Source of the DNA: Pratylenchus scribneri
Taxonomy: Eukaryota; Nematoda; Chromadorea; Rhabditida; Pratylenchidae
Length of the DNA: 64,000 nucleotides
Direction of reading: 5' to 3'
Assembly: GCA_030063045.1 (NCBI GenBank)
Contig: JAQSEB010000002.1
Location: 1,860,001 to 1,924,000 of the forward strand
Position 1 is the first letter of the stretch. Every line of letters starts with the position of its first letter. Below, in pieces: positions 48,466 through 58,200 of this stretch. The notes below the pieces were generated by a model that worked only from the letters and a program-made list of their open reading frames with translations, did not search any database and was not told where the DNA came from. The position numbers and the translations under genes were made by a program.

Positions 48466-48822
48466 ATGCCAATTATGTTTTATGATCAGGCGAAGAAAAA
48501 GAATATAAAATGTGAAATCTGCGAAAAAGAATTCGTTGGATCCGACGAAAAAGTGCAGGCAGATAAGAAAATTGGTTGATTAATTTAATATTAGAAATAA
48601 TAGAAATATTTTGAATTTTTAGTGCACAAAAATTGCTTCAAATGTGCATTTTGTGAATGTGAATTGAAATTGGGCAAATGTGCCATTGAGCCATATTTTG
48701 CGCATTCATACGGGCCATTGTGGTTTTGTAGGGATCACAGCAAATTGGGCCCTGGCGAGAAGGAAGCAAAGTTGGTTGAACGAGGTGTGGAGACGAAGAA
48801 AAAGAAGGCGGCAGGAAAATAA
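48466..48822 (+). CDS. Small single-LIM-domain protein
   Basis: Two exons, 48466-48574 and 48623-48822, in phase, 102 residues. A LIM domain is a double zinc finger for protein binding, common in cytoskeletal and nuclear adaptors. Zinc ligands are visible: CEIC, then VHKNC, CAFC and a closing CRDH, with the FKCAFCECEL spacing of the family. The C-terminus is a short Lys-rich tail (TKKKKAAGK). No second domain, so it resembles a stand-alone LIM protein or the last piece of a MICAL/CRP-like family. Upstream exons cannot be excluded. A MITE follows 20 bases after the stop, probably inside the 3' UTR. Confidence 0.8.
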
Positions 48823-48842
48823 ATATTTTAAATACAAATTTT

Positions 48843-48942
48843 TACTGTATTTTTTATTAGAAGCCCCGGGACTTATAAATTTCAGAGATCATCCAGAGGA
48901 GCTTCAAATGGAGAAAAGGCTTCTGATAGAAAAATACGGTAC
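48843..48942. mobile_element. MITE, about 100 bp, behind the LIM gene
   Basis: TACTGTATTTTTTATTAGAA with GCC at the left is mirrored by GGCTTCTGATAGAAAAATAC and GGTA at the right. Same terminal motif as the elements at 49458 and 40763. Confidence 0.65.
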
Positions 48943-49152
48943 TCATTGTATCACAGTATAATACCTTACTTGGCTGTAAATTCCTAAAATTACATGACCC
49001 CTCATTCTAAAAATATTTTAATAAAAATATTAAAATTTGAATTTATTTTTATTATCTTTATTTGGCAATTTTTGACGAGATGAAAATAATTCATAAATTA
49101 AACAATAAAATGAATTAAAATTAAACAAATAATATTTAAATAAATCATCCAA

Positions 49153-52100
49153 TTATTCCAATCTCATCCGTGAGGTCGGTGGCATCCCCCAATCCTCCTC
49201 CTCCCCATCATCATAATAAAAATCATCGTCAATATGAGATGTCCCTGCACCCGCATTTGCACTGTTATTGCCTTTGGCACTGCTGCTTCGACGTTTCTCC
49301 TTCCGCGGGGAAATGTGCAGACAAATCTGAAATGAATTTGGAAATAATTTTGTGTAATTTTTATAAAAATTTATTATTTAGATAATTTACTAAAAATTAT
49401 ACAATCGAATTTAATCTAATAATACATTTTTATTATTTTTGATGTTAATTTTTTTATTACTGTATTCCCTCTATTTGAAGAAGCCCTGGGGCTTCATTTT
49501 TCAGAGATCCACCAAGTGGGCAGTGGGACCTATATTTAGAAGGGAAGGAGGGATTATTTCTCAGAATAAAAAATTCATTTTTTCTCCTTAAAATTCCTGT
49601 GACTATTTAGAGAATACGGTAAAAAACTATGTCTGTGATCTAATCGAACCCTCGCTGTTTTTTGGATGATAAAAATGATAAATTTATTCCAAAAATTTCA
49701 ATTTTTTTAATAAAAATTTTTAAAATCATTTAATTCAATTTAATTATTTAAATTGTTTAAAAAACCGACCCGTTCATTTGGAGGCACATTTTCGGGTTGG
49801 TTGTATTTTCGCATAAATTCGCGGCCCTTTTTGCCAATTTCCACATAGCCAATCACCGTTCCATGCCTTGTTGTGACCATTTTCAATTTCAAATATTCCT
49901 CAATGACCAACATTTGGATGAATCTCAATGCATCGGCGGCCAACAATTCCCGGCCCATTCCCAGCAAAGGTAAACGGCCATGATCCGTTTCGTCAATCTG
50001 ATTAAAATTAAAATTGAATTAAAATTAATTATGCTTTTTTTAACTAAATTTTAAAAATATTTTAAATTATTTTCCAACTAAAAAAATTAAATAATAAAGA
50101 ATAATTTATTTATTTAAAAAAATATTTTATTATTTTTGAAAAATAATCCAATTAAAATTAAATTATAATTTTTATTAAAAATATTTAAATTTATTTTCCA
50201 ACTAAAATTTAATTAATTTATTTATTTACCCCCTTTTTGACGCTTTTCTTTGTGATATGGCCTCGGAACAAATCGGCAACATATGCCACCCCGGCATTCT
50301 TCAGTCCATTCATAGACCACATTACGGCCAATGCTTGATGGGTGAAATCGACTAATTGCATTGGAATATTCCCCTGGGCATTTAATTCACAAATTGTGCA
50401 AACGCCCAAATTCATAATGCAATGATCCGAATTGAAATTCTTCAACAAAATATAAATCATTTTAATTATTTTTTAGAATTACCTGTCCAAAATAGCTGGC
50501 CAAGAATTTTCGTCTGCATTCCGCCACATTTTCCCCATAGCGTAACACATCCCACAATGCCTTCTCCTTTTGTTGAAGCACATTGGCCGGCGGTTTTGGC
50601 ACATCTTCCTTTAAAATAATTAATTTTAATTAACTTTAATTTAAATTACAAATAATTAATTTGAATAAAAAAAATTTAAAAAAAATTAAAAATTAAATTT
50701 AAAATAAATAAAAACTAATTAATTTAAAATTAATTAAAATAAAATAATTAATTTAAAAATAAATAAAAATAATTAATTTAAATAAAAAATTAATTTAAAA
50801 ATTAATTTAAATTAAAAATAAATTAAAACAAATGATTAATTTAAACTTTTTATTTGGCATTAAAATGCTTCCTAGTATTAATTTTATTGCTTTTTAGGAT
50901 ATAAAATTTAATTTATTTGTTAAATTTTCTTTAAAATATATACCCGCATAAGGCGGGCAACCCGCAAATGATCATTGAAATTGTAGAAGAGAACACAATG
51001 GGCCAACAAATCATCATGTCCGGCATAGGCACATTGTTTTTCGTAGACTTGCAAGGATTGGGGCAATGTATGGTGCAGGACGAAGCGGACATTTTGCTTG
51101 TGGATGTTCAATTTGTCAAGAGCTGCGTTAAAAATATTAAATTTATAAAGAAAAATTATTAATTTTCATAATAAAACTTCGAATGACCAAAGAAAAATTC
51201 CAATACCCACCAAGGTATTGAACTTTCGTCTATCGGCCTAATAAGCTAAGAAGGTAAACCATTAAGCTAAAACCCCAATTATTTTTTTCCCAATTTATTA
51301 CTAATTTTTATTGGATGCCATTTTTTAATTAAAATAATTTAAATAAAAACCATTTGTTGCGCACAAAAAAAGCACTTCATTGTCCATCCATTTCCGGATG
51401 AATTCCGCCCGTGTTCGATCGGCAATGTCCATGTGAAATGGTCGGGCATCGTCGCCAATTGTGGCCGCAACCTCTTCGCATTCTTTCCTTAAATTTGTTA
51501 TTTATAAATTATTTTTGAATAATTTCACTCACCTGGACATGCAAAAAACAATGCCGGCGCCGCGTGGATGAATGGCACGCAAATTGTCGATTGCCTTTTT
51601 GAAATTGCCCAACGATTTTTGGATGACGTCGAATACCAGGTTTCGTCGAAGGAATGTCAACCTATAATCAAATTAGTTTAATTAATCAATTATTTTATGT
51701 AATATTTATTGCCATTTATTATTGAGAATATTTCCTTACTGATTAACCGATTTTTTAAATATATTTTAAAATATTTTTTGGTTTTAATTATTCCTAAATT
51801 TCTTCAGAAACAATCCCTAAATACCCTATAATTAAAATTGTATACCAATTTTGTTGACTTTTGACCACAGGTTCATCCAACACAAAATCGTCCATTTCCC
51901 CATGATCCTGGTTGTGGTTTTCCATTTCATCTTCCCTTTTCTGAAACACAAAATTCAATCCAATTCTAATTTATTTATTATTTTTAATACCACTGTTTTT
52001 GATGTTTGCGGTGGTTCTTCTTCGAGAACAAAAATATCCACTTCAGCATGGTCATTTTTGTTGGTTGTTTCCGGTTGAATAACATCGTCCAAAATTTGTT

Positions 52101-52454
52101 CATCATTTTGATGGTCATCCAACAAATAAATGTCAAATTCATTGTTATTTACGGGTTCACCGAACCATGGACTATCATTTTGGTGTTCGTCTAGCAAAAA
52201 ATTGTTCGCATCTTCTTGGTTTTGGTTATTCGCAGATTCTTCGGCAAGGCTTTGACTCTAATAATAGATTAAAAATAATTATATTCATTTTAATTATTTA
52301 CATTTGTTTGTTGTATTGAATGATCCGGACAGCAGCGAAATACAGGGAATACCACTTCAAAATTCGGTTCAACATATGTGTGTTGGCCAAATTGAACTTT
52401 CTTCGGGAAAGGTGGATAAAACATTTCCAAATTCATCAATGTTTTTTGATCCAT
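49153..52454 (-). CDS. RecQ/BLM-like protein lacking the first RecA lobe
   Basis: BLM-type RecQ helicases unwind recombination intermediates. Here exons 52454 to about 52302 (MDQKTLMNLEMFYPPF), about 52258-51988 and about 51941-51840 give an acidic, Asp/Asn/Gln-rich N-terminus (repeats of DEHQND, DDHQND). Exon 51660-51536 then begins straight at the second RecA lobe: LTFLRRNLVFDV, GAGIVFCMSRKECEEV, FLCATNALDKLNIHKQNVRF, LHHTLPQSLQVYEKQCAYAG and AHCVLFYNFNDHLRVARLM. The RQC zinc site is complete (VAECRRKF, DHCIM, GVCTIC), followed by a winged helix (LGMGRELLAADALRFIQMLV). A last exon (about 49325-49153) adds PRKEKRRSSSA and an acidic end. Walker A, DEAH and the rest of lobe 1 are absent: only a 180-base intron separates acidic exon and lobe 2, joined in phase. 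Motif VI arginines are replaced. An alternative stop is at 49740. Confidence 0.8.
49458..49622. mobile_element. MITE, 165 bp, in the last RecQ-like intron
   Basis: TACTGTATTCCCTCTATTTG at the left is mirrored by GACTATTTAGAGAATACGGTA at the right, with TA at both edges. Same terminal family as 48843 and 40763. Confidence 0.65.
51204..51276 (-). other. tRNA-like box A/box B sequence (RecQ-like intron)
   Basis: On the minus strand TAGCTTAATGG (51269-51259) fits box A and AGTTCAATACC (51224-51214) fits box B, 45 bases apart as in a type I tRNA. The acceptor arms (GGGGTTT and GTGGGTA) do not pair and the T stem is poor, so it is a tRNA pseudogene or SINE head. Confidence 0.4.
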
Positions 52455-52832
52455 TCTTGCTTGTATCGTTTTTTCACATTAAAATAATCTGGAAAATATA
52501 AATGATTTAATTTTAATAAAATAATTATGAATTTTGGTTTACAAAAAAATTCAAAACCTAAAAGCCCAATGCCCAAGCCCTTAGCCCCAAGTGAATAAAA
52601 TTTTTTAAATTTAAATCAGATTTTCTCACTTCAAGTTAGGATTTTCTTTTAAATATCATTTTAAAAAAAAATTTACTTCAATTCAAAAGACAAAGCAAAT
52701 AGCAAATCTTTCTTTTTAAAATTTCTAGAATTTACGAGTTGCTGCACTGTCACAATCACAATCACTTTAAAGAACCAAAAATGCAATTTATACATTTTTA
52801 ATTCAATTTTTATATTATTTTGGTTTAGAAGA
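52455..52832. promoter_or_regulatory. Shared upstream region of the RecQ-like and VHL genes
   Basis: 378 bases between two divergent starts, AT-rich with no repeats seen. TTTTGGTTTAG ends 4 bases before the VHL ATG at 52833 and looks like a trans-splice acceptor. No TATA box or operator can be defended. Confidence 0.4.
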
Positions 52833-54104
52833 ATGGAAAATTTCCCCAATAATTACGACCCATCGCTCTATCAACTGGTCGGACCAATTGAATCATTTTA
52901 TCAGCTTGTACCATTGCGAGAAGATGCAACTTACTCATCAACCAGTAGAGCGCCAATTATTCCACTTCAACAACAACAAAACAGCCGGAATTTTGACAAT
53001 CGGGCATTGGTTTTATTTCCAATCAATCCACAAGAACAACGACAACAATTCCATCTTCCTTCTCCTACTCCACAACCATTTTTGGATCCTCAAGACGATG
53101 ATGATGGAGAACAATTCCATTTGGCCCTGGTTCCCGTTGGCAATTATGAATTGGAATTATTTGATGAGGTTTTCAATTATATCGATTATTTCCAAATAAT
53201 GTATTTATATTTTAAGAATTTTCTTCAACTTGCTGGGCCAAATGAATTGGATGGGCCAATCCAACTGCTAGCCATCGAAGGTCCACCCCAATTCCAATTG
53301 GTTGGCCCCGTCCCTCAACTCGCCCGAATTCGTTGCCGTTTTTCCAATGCATCAAAACGAATGGTCGACCTGGTTTGGACCGACAATGTAAATATAAATA
53401 TTCAAATACAAATTATTCCAAATAAATTAAACAGGACAATCGAATGTACAGATATGCAAAATTGGCTCATGAAGACTTTGTGGACATTACAACATTTGAA
53501 GGTTTTTTTCTAAATATTTTGGATATTAACTAAGAAAATTAATATTTTTTATAGGCCATCAATGGATTTTCTGTGACACATTGGACGGTGAACTTTATCT
53601 GATCAATCCTGGGATGATTCGCAAATTTGTGGCCACAAATGCAAATAATGCACAACGACCACGTCGGCAACAAATCAGTGCCGTCCGTACGGCAGAAGGT
53701 TGACAAATATTAGAATTGAAATTGAATAATAATCCAAAAATTTCAATAAAGATTTGACTTTGCAAAAAATTGTCTTACGAGTTTTGGCACAAAAATTGTT
53801 TGATGCTTGGGAAAATGGTGACGAAAATGGCAGGGAATCGACAATGATGGCAATGCCACCGATGAATTTGTTGATTCAAAGTATGCGATTGCCTCACTTT
53901 ATTCAGGTTAATTTTATATATTTTAGTGCTAAAATTCTCCAATTTTTGCAGATCCAATTGGCCCAATTTGTGCACTCCTGCATTCTTTATCAAATGAAAT
54001 TTGAATGCACTGAATTGAGCCGAACCCAAAAGCAAATATTCCAATGGCTTGTCCAATTTTTGCGCACCAATACTAAAAATAGCCGAGAATGGGACATCAA
54101 TTGA
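52833..54104 (+). CDS. vhl-1: Von Hippel-Lindau (VHL) homologue
   Basis: VHL is the substrate receptor of a cullin-2/elongin ubiquitin ligase that binds hydroxylated HIF-alpha. Six exons join in phase: 52833-53168, 53217-53387, 53435-53501, 53555-53698, 53752-53906 and 53952-54104, 341 residues. The beta domain starts at about residue 153 (RIRCRFSNASKRMVDLVWTD), then RYAKLAHEDF and TTFEGHQWIFCDTLDGELYL. By alignment the hydroxyproline-pocket Tyr (human Tyr98), His115 and Trp117 are kept. The alpha domain begins with TLQKIVLRVL. The human elongin-C box is TLKERCLQVV-like, so its Cys is Val here. The N-terminus is about 150 residues long, Pro/Gln-rich, with repeats of QLVGP / QLAGP. VHL identity rests on the beta domain; the alpha half is divergent. 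Confidence 0.8.
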
Positions 54105-54482
54105 AGAAAAGAAGACATTTATTGAGAATGGAAACGCAAATGGACATAATTAATTTGTACATAATAAACCAATCCTATTCCCATTTTTATGCCAAAATAG
54201 ATTTGCATTTTTTAATGGTGTCAGTCTCAAATAGCCAATAATCAAATTTAATAGTTACATTTATTATTTTTACAAATTTTTCGCCAACAAATTATTCACG
54301 ATTAGCCACAAAATACCTATTGTGTTATAATTCCTTTCATTATCATTCAAATTCAATGTATAAAATGTAAAATATTAAAAAATGTTTTACTACATTTTTC
54401 ATCAATTTTGATCATTTAATTAATCGATCATTATTTTTATTTATTTTAATTAATTAAATATAAGTTTTATTTGAATATAATT

Positions 54483-55119
54483 ATGCAACAATCATCGCCT
54501 AATCCGGCTGCTACTTCCGCGAGTCCAAGAACAGTGACCATCACTGAACAACCGGCGGATGGCACACAATTGACAATGGTTTGGAATATAAATTAAATAT
54601 TTTTGGGAATTTATTAATAAAATTAGATTTATTTTTATAAATGAATTAAGGAATTTTGAACCTCAAATTTCTATATTTATTCAAAAAATGCTCATCAATT
54701 TTTAGACGCAAGAGCAGCTTGTGATGCGTTTTGAATCACCGGACACCCGGCCTCATGTCCAATGGTCAACGGACACGGTGGACAATGAAAATATGGGCAA
54801 AAAGAAGTCGAAATGTTGTTGCATGTACAAAAAGAAACGAAATTGGGATGAGTCCGATTCGGGGGAGGAGGTTCTCAAAAATATTAAATTTTATTTAAAT
54901 TAAATAATATAATTATTTTTATGGTTTTTATGATAAATTTGAATGAGAAAAATTAAAATAATTAATCAAAATTGAATAATAAAATTAATTAATTAATATT
55001 TTTATTATTAGGAATGTGAAAGTGAACATTGTCGAGGCCATGTGGAAAAGCACAGAAAGCCACCATCGGCGGAGGACGGAAATGGAAATGGAGAGGGACC
55101 ATCAAATTCAAGCAATTAA
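54483..55119 (+). CDS. ppp1r11: Protein phosphatase 1 inhibitor 3 (PPP1R11-like)
   Basis: Inhibitor-3 is a small, heat-stable, largely disordered protein that binds and inhibits PP1; the human protein also has ubiquitin-ligase activity reported. Three exons in phase, 54483-54578, 54706-54870 and 55012-55119, 122 residues. Hallmarks: TVTITEQ near the N-terminus, HVQWSTDTVDNENMGKKKSK (PP1-binding VxW type), CCCMYKKKR, an acidic DESDSGEEE, and the Cys/His cluster CESEHCRGHVEKH. This is the complete family layout. It lies between VHL and the helical protein gene on the same strand, 378 bases after VHL and 169 bases before the next ATG, so an operon is possible. Confidence 0.88.
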
Positions 55120-55288
55120 ACTTTGGAAATTGAATTCCATTTTTTCATTTAATTAAATGATATTTTTGAATATATTAAAATATTTGATCATTTTAATTTT
55201 TACATTGGAATTTATTCATTTTATTTGAAAATATTTGAATTGATAAATAAAAAATGAATTTTATTGAATAAATTTATTAGGCATTAAA

Positions 55289-58200
55289 ATGAAGAAAAAG
55301 AATGAACGAATTGAACAAATTTGCGCTGTCCTTCACCAGCAAAACAGAGAAGGTTATTATTTAATCTATTTTAAATATTTTTAAAAATTATTAAGTCTAA
55401 AAATGATCTTTTAAATAAATAATTCCACTTCATATTGACAGATTATTCCGTGGATTTATCCGCATTTTTGGCCAAAATCAAGGCCCAACGTGAATTGCCT
55501 GAACTTCTCCAATCTATTTTTGCTTTGAATGATCAAAAATATGATGGACGCAAATTTGCCATCAACCGTCCAATTTTGGATGCACTCAATGAACATTTCC
55601 AATCATTGAGCACTTTTGCCGCAAATCAACAGGCAAAAGAATTGTTGGAAATGCTCAAAAATAGAGAAAATGAGGACAAGGAAAGCAAAAGGTTTGATTA
55701 ATTAATTTAATTAAAAATAACAACAATTTAAGGAATATTATTCTCTTATTGCGTTCATTGGTGGAACAAACTACGCTGCTCAGTGCCAATCAATTAAGGG
55801 AATTAATCAAAACGGAATTGGCTGAACAATGCATTCAATTGTGGAAAAATGGTGCGTAAAATTGGTTGAAAAATTTTGATAAAACTTAAGAGGAAAAATT
55901 TGGTAAAAATGAATATTTTACAATCAAAAAATATTTTAAAATTATTTATTCCATTTTATTATTAAATTATTAACAGATGATGTTGATTTGGCCGCCCAAC
56001 TCACGCTCATTCTTCTCCAAACATTGCTCATTGAATTGGCCTATTTGCGTGCGGTTAGCACTGAAAAAAGCCAAAAACAATTGAGGGAAGCGGCACAGAC
56101 AATTTGGACCAATCTTCTTTCACAAATTCAGGTAAAAAATTGCCAAAAAAAATAAAAATATATTCCATAGTATATTAAAATAAAGTTGGGTACAACTCAG
56201 TCAGCTTTGCACCTATTTTTTTGTATAAGATATTTTGATCCTACTACTTTTTCATTCTACGTATGATGATTCGATTAAAAATTTTAAAACTCACCTATGC
56301 AATAATAATTATATATGCAAATTTGTGTTTTCCTTATTTCTCCTTTTCCTTATTATGGAATGTAGAGGACGGCGGACCGATGTGACCCTTTAGCTCATTG
56401 GTATATCGCTTGCCTTAAATGTAGGAGGAAATGGCAAGAGGGGTCGGGTTCGATTCCCAGTGGCTGATAATGATTTTTAATTTTGTTTTTTTTTTTTTTT
56501 TTGTAAATTATTTTAAATGAAAAAAGGCTTAAAAATAAAAATAGATCCATTTTTCCACGTTAATAAATTAAAATTATTTATTTTAAGGATTCATCGGATT
56601 GTCCATTGCTTCAAATGTGCACAATTCTTTTGTTAAATGCAATTCGAGTGGAGGAAGAAAATATTGAGGAGGAAGAAGGAAAGGAAGAAGGAATTTTGGA
56701 TATCAAAAAATGGTGCAAAAAAATTGCCAAAGACATTTGTCGAAATAAATTGTTGGAAATTTGCACAACAAAAATTGAAGAAGAAATTAAACAAAAAAAT
56801 TCAATGGAAATTGATAATTTGACAATTCAATGCTCATATAATTCTGCGGTAATTTTGCCACTTAAATTTAATTATTTTATTATTTTAAGCTTTTTGACCT
56901 TCTTTCCAAATATTTGGTCACTTTTTGTTTACTCAATTCAAAATTGCATTTTCCCATCCTCAATTTTTTGGTCACTTTTGCCCAAAGCCAAAATTCATTG
57001 GACAAATTGTTAAATTCAATGGCCAGAAATCCGGAAATTCGATTTGGCTCCCAACTTCGGGAATCCATTGAATCCATTCTCATTCAAATTATTCCAAATA
57101 TGGGAAAAATTCGATGGAGAAAATTGGCTGGGGAAAATGTCCAAAATGCTGGGAATCGAAAAAGGCGGAGAAGAACACAATTAGATGAGGAGGAGGAGAA
57201 TGAAGGTGGGCTAATAGTGAAAGGGTTGTTGAAATTAATAATTATAAATCTAATTGCAAAAAATTCGAATTATATATTAGAAGGAAATTAATAATTTTTC
57301 ATCATTTTTACTAAATTTAGAAGCGAATAATTCGCAAAATAAATCTACATTTAGTATTTAATTTGCAGAAAAAATTACGAAAAAACGAGTAAATAACGCC
57401 GAAATAATTAATATAATTTTTTACGGATTTCCCCTATATTCACAAACCATTGGATAGAACTCATTGAAATGTATCGAATAATATATAATTTGTTATGGTT
57501 TGGTCAAAATTAAAGGGAATTAAACTGATTTGGGTCAATAATTTAAAATTTGGGAAACTTTTGAAAAATCATATTAAGCGATGCATTTCGTCGAGTTCTA
57601 TCGATTTGGTGTAAGGTTTGAAGGTCTAGGACAAACCATTAAACCCTTAATAATCTATTCGATATTTTTAATAGTTATTTCCTTTTAATAAATTCTCTCA
57701 AATTCAGAATTGCCCCAGGATTGGAACGGATTATTGGCAATATTCAAGGAGAATGCCAATTCATCGACAGCCCCCACCGAAGAACAATTGGAAAGGCTTT
57801 CCCGTTCACTTTCCCATCTTTCCAATGCAAAAGTGGGCAATTTTCTATTAATTTTTTTATTAATTTTATTTATTTTTCATTCAGCTCACTGAAATTCTTT
57901 CAACCGCAAAATTCCGATCAAAATTTGCTCGCCAAATTCTATGCCTCCTCCATTCAATTTGTTGCCAACGAAAATCAATCCAAATTCCTTTGCGATTGGA
58001 ATTGGCCGATTTGATTTTGGCCGAACCGGAACCAAAAATAAATTCACTTAAATTGGCCGCCAAGATGTTGCCGGTCAGTTTTTTAAGTTTTTTTAAGGGT
58101 ATTATTATTATAAAATAGTTAAGAAGGATTAAAATAGCTATTTTAAGTGGTAATTTGGAATTTCGACCTTATTTTCCTATTTTAATTAACATTTCCCCGT

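Noticed and set aside
49740..49967. Ending the RecQ-like protein at the TAA at 49740
   Set aside because: A donor after PPNER joins in phase to a basic and acidic exon ending at 49153, like BLM tails. The shorter form remains possible.
56391..56470. Functional tRNA gene
   Set aside because: Boxes A and B are good, but the 5' GACCCTT and 3' TGGCTGA ends do not pair, and the T stem has a mismatch.
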